Below, in pieces: positions 20,586 through 27,134 of a stretch of 34,919 nt of DNA (its first letter is position 1; the number at the start of each line of letters is the position of its first letter). The translations under genes and the position numbers were made by a program. The DNA is from a virus. The notes beneath the pieces were generated by a model. That model had not been told where the DNA came from and made no database searches. It was given only the letters and a program-made list of their open reading frames with translations. The stretch covers positions 1-34,919 of the IMG/VR virus record IMGVR_UViG_3300045919_000200; one strand, given 5' to 3'.

Positions 20586-20834
20586 TTACGTGGTGCGCGG
20601 TATGCGCTGCTGCAGCTCGACGAATACTGCCGCTTCGCGCACCTTGCTTGGGTTGGTGCGCGCGATGATGCGCATGGCGATCATGGCGAACGCCTCGATG
20701 TGACCCCATGCGTCAGCGTGGGCCTGGGTCATCGGGGTGTCGGCCAGATGGGCGCGGATCGTGTCGAGGTTCTCGACCAGGTCAGCGCCGATGGTGCTGA
20801 CTTCGTTCTTGGTGATGTGGCTGCGGCGTGTCAT
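20586..20834 (-). CDS. Small unknown protein, 82 residues
   Basis: The ATG at 20834 (MTRRSHITKNEVSTIGADLVE) overlaps the stop of a 28-residue membrane peptide. The product is helical (AHADAWGHIEAFAMIAMRI). Unknown family. It is the last gene before a hairpin. Confidence 0.7.
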   Translation of the reverse strand: MTRRSHITKNEVSTIGADLVENLDTIRAHLADTPMTQAHADAWGHIEAFAMIAMRIIARTNPSKVREAAVFVELQQRIPRTT

Positions 20835-20917
20835 GGGTTGTCGTGGAAGAGAAGCCAGTAGATGTACGAGGCAAGGGCGATGAGCTGAATGGCGGACCAG
20901 AACAAGTCTGCAGTCAT
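20831..20917 (-). CDS. Tiny membrane peptide, 28 residues
   Basis: ATG at 20917 and stop at 20831-20833 form 4-nt overlaps with the genes on both sides, which is strong support for a real gene. It encodes a 28-residue peptide (MTADLFWSAIQLIALASYIY, then WLLFHDNP). One membrane span covers about residues 5-24. It is too short for standard gene finders. Small single-span phage peptides often act on host membrane enzymes, but no function is shown here. Confidence 0.65.
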   Translation of the reverse strand: MTADLFWSAIQLIALASYIYWLLFHDNP

Positions 20918-21105
20918 GCGTCACCCCGGCGTTTGGCTAGGGTACGTTCGTAGGACTCGCGGGCTGCGGTGAGTTCGATGGTGAGTGCGTCGATATGGGT
21001 CATGGGCAGACCCTTGTTGGTGTTGGAGGCATACGCTACTTCGGCGCGAACCAGACGAGCCACAGCGCGGCGGATGGCCTGGAGGTCGAGGATGGAGAGG
21101 GTCAT
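20914..21105 (-). CDS. Small helical protein, 63 residues
   Basis: The ATG at 21105 overlaps the upstream HTH gene's stop. It begins MTLSILDLQAIRRAVARLVRA and is strongly helical and basic throughout (ELTAARESYERTLAKRRGDA). It may be a coiled-coil peptide. Not recognised. Confidence 0.68.
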   Translation of the reverse strand: MTLSILDLQAIRRAVARLVRAEVAYASNTNKGLPMTHIDALTIELTAARESYERTLAKRRGDA

Positions 21106-21467
21106 GACTTGGTCCCAATGCCGTGAGCGCGTTCGATGGCGCGGATCAGCGGCATAAGCCTCCACATCTGCAAGCCGATTAGTGAGTTGGCTTCCATGAT
21201 GGCGTCGGACGCAAACACTTGATCCTCTGTGAGCGGAGTCAGCAGACTGTGCGGCGAGTCCTTCTCCTTGATGGCCTCCAGTGCCGAACTGGGCATACCC
21301 ATGCCGCGCATGAAGGTGCTGATCGCCTGGCGTGTCAGACCGTCTTGGGCAGCGAGCTGCGTCGTGGTGATACCCCGCTCCAGCGACGCGAGATAGCGCG
21401 CGGCGCGGGCTTCGCGGGCTGCGTGTTTGGCGCGGTGCTGCTCGGGTGTCAGAGGGGGCCGTTTCAT
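21102..21467 (-). CDS. Helix-turn-helix DNA-binding protein, 121 residues
   Basis: A basic N-terminus (MKRPPLTPEQHRAKHAAREAR) is followed by RGITTTQLAAQDGLTRQAISTFMRGMG, a typical HTH with the second helix around TRQAISTFM. The segment LLTPLTEDQVFAS near residue 75 resembles one in the next protein upstream. It overlaps genes on both sides by 4 nt. It could be an early transcription regulator; it is too unlike CI for that label. Confidence 0.68.
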   Translation of the reverse strand: MKRPPLTPEQHRAKHAAREARAARYLASLERGITTTQLAAQDGLTRQAISTFMRGMGMPSSALEAIKEKDSPHSLLTPLTEDQVFASDAIMEANSLIGLQMWRLMPLIRAIERAHGIGTKS

Positions 21468-22039
21468 GGCTTGGCTCCTGCTGCGGCCAGGATCGCGCGG
21501 GCGATAGGGCGGAAGCCTTCGCCGTAGGTGCGCAGGTACGGCACATCGTTATCGTTCGAGCCGCAGAACCGCAGAAACACCGCGTCGATCTGCTCATCCG
21601 TCAGCGGAGTCAGCGGCTGCGCCACTCGCTGCTCATAGACCTGATACACCTGCTTGGCAACGGCCTGCACGGCGCCAACTCTCACGCGGTGCATGTTGCC
21701 TATGAGGACTGCGGCATCAACGGGCAACAGCCACGGTAAATCCTCCGACGCCTTCTCCTGCGGCTGCGCCACTGGAGCGGCGTAGAGCGCACGCGTTTCG
21801 CTGTTGTCTGTAGTGGCTTCAACGCGGTGCGACCACGTTTGCTCTTTGGTCCACGGCTCGCCTTTGCGCCGCCACTGCCACGCCACCGGCTCCTGCTCCT
21901 GCTGCCCGGAGAGGGCGCGGAGCAGCGTGTCGAGCTGGCTGCGGTAGTGGTCGTGCAGCTTGTAGCCCGGCGAGGCCGATGACTCGAAAGCCTTGGCTGC
22001 TTCGTCGCGCAGCGCGCGGATGCGGTCAGCGAGGCTCAC
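21464..22039 (-). CDS. Unknown phage protein, 191 residues, EPVAWQ-type
   Basis: The GTG at 22039 overlaps the upstream stop. The text EPVAWQWRRKGEPWT followed by TRALYAAPVAQPQ is a common signature of variable prophage proteins of unknown role. The C-terminus holds TPLTDEQIDAVFLRFCG and FRPIARAILAAAG, a module also seen in many such proteins. Cytoplasmic. No function known to me. Confidence 0.75.
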   Translation of the reverse strand: MSLADRIRALRDEAAKAFESSASPGYKLHDHYRSQLDTLLRALSGQQEQEPVAWQWRRKGEPWTKEQTWSHRVEATTDNSETRALYAAPVAQPQEKASEDLPWLLPVDAAVLIGNMHRVRVGAVQAVAKQVYQVYEQRVAQPLTPLTDEQIDAVFLRFCGSNDNDVPYLRTYGEGFRPIARAILAAAGAKP

Positions 22040-22167
22040 CGCTGCTCCTTGTCGCCGCGCAGCATGTCCGACAGCGTGAGGAAGAACGCGCTTGCTGCCA
22101 CCAGCATGATGGTGATCGGGAAGACGATCACGTAGAAGATGAAGCTGCGCAGTGCGTGCACGATCAT
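22036..22167 (-). CDS. Small membrane protein, 43 residues
   Basis: The ATG at 22167 overlaps the phosphatase stop by one base (TGATG). The sequence MIVHALRSFIFYVIVFPITI continues with MLVAASAFFLTL, one long membrane span, and ends with a charged tail MLRGDKEQR. Function unknown. It resembles other short phage membrane peptides only by composition. Confidence 0.68.
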   Translation of the reverse strand: MIVHALRSFIFYVIVFPITIMLVAASAFFLTLSDMLRGDKEQR

Positions 22168-22637
22168 CAGAATTCCCCTGGTGCGACTTGGAGGCAGGTG
22201 ATGCCGAGGCTGCGCCACATGTTCACCACGCGGTCGCGGTCGTCGAAGATGGCCACGAGGCGCAGCTTGTCCTCGGTCGGCAGGCTGAAGAACCAGGTGG
22301 CCTTCAGTACGTCGTCGGCGGTGTAGTTGCCGGCTTTGCGCATCGTGAGGTCGCATGGCAAGCAGCCAGGCCTAAAGGCGCCCATGAAGACGTGCTGGTT
22401 GAGCCATGCGATGGTCTCGGCGCGCACTTCGTCGCTGCGTCCGGACCAGATGCGGACCTCTGCGCCGTATTCGACGAGCGTCTGGAAGATCTCGATGATC
22501 GGCTTGTTCGGCGCGTCGCCGATGCAGGCCTTGTAGAACTCGGTCCAGCGGTTGGCGCGGTTCTCGACGAAGTGGCGGCGGTGCTGGATCAGCGCCAGCG
22601 TACCGTCGAGGTCGAAGATGTAGAGGGGCTTGGTCAT
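22167..22637 (-). CDS. HAD-family polynucleotide 3'-phosphatase-like enzyme
   Basis: The 156-residue protein is very like the phosphatase domain of T4 polynucleotide kinase-phosphatase. Motif I is YIFDLDGTLA (Asp9, Asp11), motif II is RIWSGRSDE, and motif III/IV are in VAIFDDRDRVVNMWRSLG. It lacks the kinase domain. Likely reactions are removal of 3'-phosphate from DNA or RNA ends, preparing them for a ligase; an ATP-dependent ligase is encoded at 4254-5186. The ATG at 22637 overlaps the upstream RMF-like gene by 4 nt. Confidence 0.88.
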   Translation of the reverse strand: MTKPLYIFDLDGTLALIQHRRHFVENRANRWTEFYKACIGDAPNKPIIEIFQTLVEYGAEVRIWSGRSDEVRAETIAWLNQHVFMGAFRPGCLPCDLTMRKAGNYTADDVLKATWFFSLPTEDKLRLVAIFDDRDRVVNMWRSLGITCLQVAPGEF

Positions 22638-22771
22638 TCTTCGGCTGCCTGGTTGTACCCATCGTTCCAGGCCGCGTGTTCGTCGGTGCCGTGGTCGTAC
22701 GGGTTGGCGGTGTCGGGTTCTTCGTTGCGGAAGGCGATGACGCCTTGGCGGAATGCGGCTTGAGTGGTCAT
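22634..22771 (-). CDS. RMF-like small protein, 45 residues
   Basis: The product reads MTTQAAFRQGVIAFRNEEPD, then NPYDHGTDEHAAWNDGYNQA. The NPY, AWN and GY positions match the ribosome modulation factor family and its phage relatives. It is smaller than bacterial Rmf (55). It might bind ribosomes or RNA, but the similarity is short. It overlaps its neighbours by 4 nt on both sides. A related gene is at 32109-32255 on the other arm. Confidence 0.65.
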   Translation of the reverse strand: MTTQAAFRQGVIAFRNEEPDTANPYDHGTDEHAAWNDGYNQAAEE

Positions 22772-22944
22772 GGCGTGGTGAGTGCTGTGGAGTACAGACC
22801 GAGTGCGACGGCGCGTGCTTCGACGGCGCGGCGGAAGTAGCCGTAGTAGCCGTCAGTCATGCCCTCGGGGAAGGTCAGGACTTCCAGCAGCAACTGGCGC
22901 TCGGTCATCTTGGCGATCTTGGCGGCGTGTTCGGCGTTGGTCAC
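22768..22944 (-). CDS. Small unknown protein, 58 residues
   Basis: GTG at 22944 and TGA at 22768-22770 overlap both neighbours by 4 nt. The peptide starts MTNAEHAAKIAKMTERQLLL and has FPEGMTDGYYGYFRRAVEAR. The Tyr-rich patch is unusual. It was not recognised as a family. Confidence 0.65.
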   Translation of the reverse strand: MTNAEHAAKIAKMTERQLLLEVLTFPEGMTDGYYGYFRRAVEARAVALGLYSTALTTP

Positions 22945-23342
22945 AGCAGCTCCTTCGGCACGTCGACCTCGTCACCCAGCTTGCTGGCGACGAAGCTGCG
23001 CATGGCTGCAATGAGAGGGGTGGGGCCTGTAACTAGTAGGTGTTCATTCAGCCCAGGCCATGCTACCCAGGAGCCGCCCATGTCTCCAGGTGCGCCTACG
23101 GTGATCTTCTCTCGCTCGATGATCGGGCCACTTTGTGCCCAGTCGGTTGAGGGTGACCACTTGGTGTACGGGGCGCGTTTGTTTCCCGGCACGTAGACCC
23201 ACAGCGCTCCGTCGTCATCGGTGCCGACGTCTGTGATCGACGTACCGAGACGTGCAGGGTCGCGAATCACTGTGTCGAGTCTTTTTGTGGCTTTCGCCAC
23301 CGCCCAGTCGAGAGCAGCGCCGGTGAGTTCGGATGTCTTCAT
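22941..23342 (-). CDS. DUF2591-like phage protein, 133 residues
   Basis: The start MKTSELTGAALDWAVAKA, then SPSTDWAQSGPIIEREKI and GPTPLIAAMRSFVASKLGDE, match the DUF2591 family of phage proteins closely. Function unknown. The ATG at 23342 overlaps the upstream stop by 4 nt, which supports the start over a longer frame to 23399. Confidence 0.82.
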   Translation of the reverse strand: MKTSELTGAALDWAVAKATKRLDTVIRDPARLGTSITDVGTDDDGALWVYVPGNKRAPYTKWSPSTDWAQSGPIIEREKITVGAPGDMGGSWVAWPGLNEHLLVTGPTPLIAAMRSFVASKLGDEVDVPKELL

Positions 23343-23482
23343 TTCGGTGTCGTCCTCAGCTTGTGGTTCATGCACTTGACCTGGTTGATCGCGTTCCACC
23401 AGGCTTGAGCCGGCACGACCTTCTTGTCTGAAGTGACGTGCCAGCGTCCGCGCTTGAAGTAGAAGCGGATGACGCTGGTCAC
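23339..23482 (-). CDS. Small basic protein, 47 residues
   Basis: GTG at 23482 overlaps the upstream stop (GTGA). The peptide begins MTSVIRFYFKRGRWHVTSDKK. It is strongly basic with several aromatic residues, compatible with nucleic-acid or protein binding. Unknown family. Confidence 0.65.
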   Translation of the reverse strand: MTSVIRFYFKRGRWHVTSDKKVVPAQAWWNAINQVKCMNHKLRTTPK

Positions 23483-23883
23483 TTGTTGTAGGCCGCGAAC
23501 TCGGCGATGCGTTTGTCGTACAGCTCGATGGCCTGTTCGCGCGTGGGTACGGGCTCTCTTTTCGTGGCCTGGAAGACGCGGCACGTGTAGAAGCAGCCGT
23601 TTACCGTCGCGTCCTTGATGGCACGTTTGTCGAACGGGCAGAGCTGGTGAGCTTCCAGATACTTTCTGGCTGTGCGCCCGTTGGGCCAGAGCTGCGTGTC
23701 CTTGGGCCACATCAACGCCGAGTCGTCGCACAGGCCCCAGGTGCACTGCGTGTCTTTGCAGCCGGGCGTGGTGTCGTCGAAGTAGCTCAGCACGATGCCG
23801 TCTTTGATGGCCTGTTGGAAACGCAGCAGTGCGGCGTCGTATTGGGCATCGGTCAGGTGGATGTTGCGTTCGGGTGTGTTCAC
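23479..23883 (-). CDS. Cys-containing unknown protein, 134 residues
   Basis: It begins MNTPERNIHLTDAQYDAALLR. The centre holds GCKDTQCTWGLC and later LCPFDKR and GCFYTCRVF, in all six or seven cysteines arranged in pairs that could bind zinc. The C-terminal part is helical (TREQAIELYDKRIAEF). The GTG at 23883 overlaps the upstream stop. I do not recognise the family. Confidence 0.72.
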   Translation of the reverse strand: MNTPERNIHLTDAQYDAALLRFQQAIKDGIVLSYFDDTTPGCKDTQCTWGLCDDSALMWPKDTQLWPNGRTARKYLEAHQLCPFDKRAIKDATVNGCFYTCRVFQATKREPVPTREQAIELYDKRIAEFAAYNK

Positions 23884-24362
23884 TCGTTCGCTCCCCAGCG
23901 GTTGCGGCGGTCATCGGGATTCGTCACCGTGAGCAGGCCGGCGCTCGGCTTGACGTGGATCGCCTGGGGCTTGGTGGGCTCGGGCGCGGCCTTGGGCAGC
24001 TTGGCTTGGGCGAGGATGCCGGGCTGGTCACTGGGCATGGGCTTGATGGGTTCGTTCTTGGGCTTCGGTGCGGCCTCGATGGGCTTGGGCAGCGCCAGGT
24101 CGCTGGTCAAGGCAATGAAGAGGGAGCGAATGTATTTGGGGCCGCGTTCGCCGCTTGCGACGAAGAGATCGCCGTTGGTTGACTCGCAGTCGAGTGCGCG
24201 GAACTTGCCGGCCTCGGAGCTGTACTCCATATCTTCAACGGCGTTGATGCGCACGCCGCGGTCCGTAGTGGTACGCACGAAACTGAACTTTTCGCCGGAC
24301 CTGAAGGCCTTGACGACGGCTGCAGCGTCGGCGAACTGCAGGGGCTTGTGGACGTAGGTCAT
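23880..24362 (-). CDS. Unknown protein with Pro/Lys-rich tail, 160 residues
   Basis: The folded part (about 1-90) begins MTYVHKPLQFADAAAVVKAF. It is followed by a Pro/Lys/Ala-rich, probably disordered segment (PKPIEAAPKPKNEPIKPMP) and a basic end. It overlaps the primase-helicase stop and the next gene by 4 nt, so it is probably co-translated with the primase-helicase. Function unknown. Confidence 0.7.
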   Translation of the reverse strand: MTYVHKPLQFADAAAVVKAFRSGEKFSFVRTTTDRGVRINAVEDMEYSSEAGKFRALDCESTNGDLFVASGERGPKYIRSLFIALTSDLALPKPIEAAPKPKNEPIKPMPSDQPGILAQAKLPKAAPEPTKPQAIHVKPSAGLLTVTNPDDRRNRWGANE

Positions 24363-26755
24363 GACTTGACTTTCTTGGTGGGTGGCTTGGCGGGTGATGC
24401 CTTCGGTTTGGGCTCAGGCGGAAAGTGAGTCGCGACGTAGCTGGAGAACTTGGCCACGTCCTTGAACACGGTCTTGATGCCGTAGACCGGCTTGTCGTCG
24501 CACCGCACCTTGATGGTGTAGAGGCGGTGGTGCTTCAGGAGGCTGGTGAACTTGTTCGGGCTCTCGGGGATCTTGCCCACGACGTACTCGAAGATGACGC
24601 GCAGCTCGTCGCGGGAAATGTTGCAGCGCCCCGTGGCCTGGTCAGTACGGACCATGAGGGTCTGGATCGCGTGCTTGTAGTCCAGTACCTTCTCGCGCAT
24701 CAGGTTGTTGTTGCTGTACGCCGTGTTGGTGGGGAGCTGGTCGAGCAGGAACTCCATGTCCCCAGTCAGCAGTGCATTGGCCACGGTGTCGATGCTGCTC
24801 TCGCTGATGGCAATCATCGTGTTGCGGTCCACGTTGTCGAGCGGCGTGGCTACTGCCACCTTGTCGACCGGGTAGCTGAGCAGGAAGTCGTGGAACGCCT
24901 GCAGCTCGTCGGGGATCTTGGCCAGCTCGGCGTCGGTCATGCCCAGCTTGTTGGGCTGGTACTTGCCGACGTTGAAGCGTCGGTCATCCTTGGGGATGAG
25001 TACGGGTTCGGGCTTGTTGCTGGCGAAGATCCAGTTGCAGAAGTTCTCCCACTCCACTGCGCTGCTGTACATCTGGCGGATCGTCACCGTGCCCTCGGTG
25101 ATGAAGTTGCGCAGCTTGGCCATGACGCCCTTCTCGTTGAGCAGGGCCTTGGCTTCGACCTCGTCAACGAACACCAGGAAGCACTGGCGCATGAAGGCGT
25201 TGTAGGGCTCGTTCAGCTCCTCCATGCGCCGGCTGGCTGTCTGGTTCTGTCCGAAGATGGGCCGCAGGATGCGGTTCATCAGGATGCCCTTGCCGGTGCC
25301 TTCCGTGCCATGCAGCACCCACGCAGTCAGTGTGCGTGCGCGCTGCTGCAGGATGAACGCCAGCCAGTTGATGAAGTGCACCGTGCAGTCGGCGTCACTA
25401 CCCAGTGCGTGATGGATGATGCGGAAGATCGTGGGCGGGCACTTGGTGACCTTCTTCGCGGGCGTGCGCATGTACTGCGTGAGCTGGAAGGTGTTGAGGA
25501 CGCGGTTGTCAAAGTCCACGCGCACACCGTTCTGCGGGTCGAAGGTCAAGTCCCATTCGGGGATGTAGCTGCCGAGAGGCACACCGTACTGCTCAGCGAA
25601 GTGACGCATCTGCGTCTCGTTCTTCGCGACGTTCAGGTCCAGGTGGTCAGTGGTCGCGTCGTAGGTGCCACGGTGGTACGCACCCGTCTTGCGGTCGAGG
25701 AATGCCAGATAGGTGAGCCCTGTGCTGGTGGTGCGCGAGGCAGTCGACGTGAGCGATGCCCAGTAGTCAGGCAGCAGCTCCTTGGTCAGGTAGTTGGGTT
25801 CGCCCTTGAAGTTGTAGATGATGTCGGCGCAGTCCTCGGGGTGGTAGTAGGCCCACGAGTCACCACCGTTGAGGTTGAAGTACACGAAGCCGCGCTCGGT
25901 GCGTGTTTCCGTGATCGTGGCCCCATCGGGCTTGGCCAGCACCTCCTGGTTCTTCACCACCTTGTATTGGAATTTGCGTGGCTGGAGACCAGCCAGGTCG
26001 CGCAGCTCGGCGATGCGGGCGTCGCTCAGTGCACGGTTGACGGCAGTCGTGTTCGTCGAGCTGGGGAACGTGGCTGCAGGCAGCTTGCCTGTGACCAACG
26101 AGATGCGTGTCTGCCAACGACCCAGTGGACTCTTCATGCCCTTGAAGGCGGGTGCTGCGATGTAGAGCAGCTTGTCGTTCTGGCACGCGGTGACATCAAG
26201 TGCCCAAGTCAGCGCATGGCCTGTCTTGGTGAGTCCCAACGCATTGGAGAGCAGGGGCGTGGTGTGGTTGAGCTGGATGAGCCACTGCTTGATGACCTGG
26301 GCAGGCACAGCCTTGGTCAGCATCATGAACACGTGCAGTCGCAGCGTGCTGGAGTCCAGGCCCTGTGAGGCTGACCACTGCAGGATGTAGCTCACGTCAC
26401 CCAGTCCGATGGCAGCGAGGATGCTGTCCACCGTGACCTTGGCTGCGGGATCACCGTACGTGTCGGGCAACCCATCAATGTCCAGGCACAGCCACTGGGT
26501 TGAGTCTGCGGGGGTGGTGGAGCCGGCGCGCGACTCATTGACCAGCGGGCGCTTGATGTTGCCCTTGAGCAGGCAGTGACCGAGTGCTGCGTGCTTGGTG
26601 ATCGCGGTGTAGAGGGCACCGATGTCGGGGCAGTCCTCTTCGTGCGAGGTGACGTTGTAGACGTTCGGGTAAGGGGACTTGAGGATGGTCCCATCGGCTT
26701 GGCGCTCGATGGTTTTGGTCAGGGGAACGGGGGCACTGAGGAAGGTCGTGAGCAT
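24359..26755 (-). CDS. Primase-helicase fusion (AEP-like primase plus SF3-type helicase)
   Basis: The 798-residue protein probably starts replication at the adjacent origin-like region. The N-terminal half has WLCLDIDGLPD (Asp92, Asp94), a later SSTLRLHVFMML (Ser/His motif) and LDVTACQNDKLLYIAAP, matching the three motifs of archaeo-eukaryotic primases. The C-terminal half has Walker A HGTEGTGKGIL near residue 488, Walker B CFLVFVDEVEA and IFASNKPEPVLIPKDDRRFN (DUF5906/P4-type helicase). The start at 26755 is an ATG following a leader of over 100 nt. The stop overlaps the next gene. Confidence 0.9.
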   Translation of the reverse strand: MLTTFLSAPVPLTKTIERQADGTILKSPYPNVYNVTSHEEDCPDIGALYTAITKHAALGHCLLKGNIKRPLVNESRAGSTTPADSTQWLCLDIDGLPDTYGDPAAKVTVDSILAAIGLGDVSYILQWSASQGLDSSTLRLHVFMMLTKAVPAQVIKQWLIQLNHTTPLLSNALGLTKTGHALTWALDVTACQNDKLLYIAAPAFKGMKSPLGRWQTRISLVTGKLPAATFPSSTNTTAVNRALSDARIAELRDLAGLQPRKFQYKVVKNQEVLAKPDGATITETRTERGFVYFNLNGGDSWAYYHPEDCADIIYNFKGEPNYLTKELLPDYWASLTSTASRTTSTGLTYLAFLDRKTGAYHRGTYDATTDHLDLNVAKNETQMRHFAEQYGVPLGSYIPEWDLTFDPQNGVRVDFDNRVLNTFQLTQYMRTPAKKVTKCPPTIFRIIHHALGSDADCTVHFINWLAFILQQRARTLTAWVLHGTEGTGKGILMNRILRPIFGQNQTASRRMEELNEPYNAFMRQCFLVFVDEVEAKALLNEKGVMAKLRNFITEGTVTIRQMYSSAVEWENFCNWIFASNKPEPVLIPKDDRRFNVGKYQPNKLGMTDAELAKIPDELQAFHDFLLSYPVDKVAVATPLDNVDRNTMIAISESSIDTVANALLTGDMEFLLDQLPTNTAYSNNNLMREKVLDYKHAIQTLMVRTDQATGRCNISRDELRVIFEYVVGKIPESPNKFTSLLKHHRLYTIKVRCDDKPVYGIKTVFKDVAKFSSYVATHFPPEPKPKASPAKPPTKKVKS

Positions 26756-26873
26756 GCTTTTTTGGCCTCGGTGGCGGTACTGGATGGATTCACAGCCAGA
26801 ATGAAAATCAGACCCTACACACAGGAGGGGATTGACATGACGTCCCTCTGATGTCGGAGAAGCCAGTCTACAT

Positions 26874-26889
26874 CTAACTTAGACCGTAG
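26874..26889. promoter_or_regulatory. Recurrent CTTAGAC-type motif (copy 3)
   Basis: CTAAC-TTAGAC-CGTAG matches the copy at 9708-9723 at 13 of 16 positions. It lies 119 nt upstream of the primase-helicase start. See the 9708 and 20549 entries for the pattern. Confidence 0.45.
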
Positions 26890-26924
26890 AACAGCAGAAC
26901 AGCTTCAGAACCACTTCTCTACCT

Positions 26925-27005
26925 CTTCTACCTATATATCTCTTCTTTTGTTCTAAAGTTCTAAAGTTCTAAAGTAAAACTATAAGAGAGGTATATAAGT
27001 AGAAG
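26925..27005. repeat. Iterons GTTCTAAA x3 inside an AT-rich inverted repeat
   Basis: GTTCTAAA is repeated in tandem with an 8-bp period at 26950-26957, 26958-26965 and 26966-26973. Flanking arms 26925-26944 (CTTCTACCTATATATCTCTT) and 26984-27005 are imperfect inverted repeats (TTCTAC / GTAGAA with TATATA cores). The layout, tandem short repeats with an AT-rich palindrome, resembles replicon iteron arrays and DNA-unwinding elements. Confidence 0.7.
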
Positions 27006-27045
27006 GAAAGAGGGTGTATGCAGTTCCAGATGGAAAAGGTTGGCG

Positions 27046-27084
27046 AGTGAATGGAACGGAACAGTTTTGACCTCCCCATTCACT
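27046..27084. promoter_or_regulatory. Perfect 9-bp inverted repeat spaced by 21 bp
   Basis: AGTGAATGG at 27046-27054 and CCATTCACT at 27076-27084 have centres 30 bp apart, about three helical turns, so a dimer could contact both on one DNA face. TTTTGACC lies between them. Operator or origin function is inferred. Confidence 0.55.
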
Positions 27085-27097
27085 GCCTGGCCGCACG

Positions 27098-27128
27098 CCA
27101 AAAACGTCCACCCTTGCGGGCAGACGTT
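27098..27128 (-). terminator. Rho-independent terminator, leftward
   Basis: Read leftward, AACGTCTGCCC, tetraloop GCAA and GGGTGGACGTT (27128 to 27103) pair over 11 positions with two G-U pairs, then run into T residues (27104-27100). It lies just after the stop of the 364-residue gene at 27135. It would separate the first early genes from the replication genes unless antitermination acts. Confidence 0.85.
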
Positions 27129-27134
27129 CGTGGT

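Larger units (their letters stand above)
26756..27134. other. AT-rich, iteron-bearing non-coding region, candidate replication origin
   Basis: This 379-base gap has no gene. From left to right it holds a CTTAGAC-type motif (26874-26889), the inner iteron array GTTCTAAA x3 (26950-26973) flanked by long inverted repeats rich in A+T (26925-26944 and 26984-27005), a perfect 9-bp inverted repeat (27046-27054/27076-27084), and a terminator (27098-27128). It lies directly upstream of the primase-helicase gene and is much lower in G+C than the rest of the window. Origin function is inferred. A promoter or transcription control region is also possible. Confidence 0.6.

Noticed and set aside
24425-26368. 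647-codon open frame on the plus strand
   Set aside because: It lies antisense to the primase-helicase gene, whose motifs are clear; its composition (Val, Gln, His, Leu rich) is typical of a shadow frame in G+C-rich DNA.
26820-26852. Small gene with AGGAGG before an ATG on the plus strand
   Set aside because: The frame after the ATG closes after four codons (Met-Thr-Ser-Leu).
26950-26973. CRISPR-like repeats
   Set aside because: Three 8-bp tandem repeats without spacers; an iteron pattern, not a CRISPR array. No array was found elsewhere.
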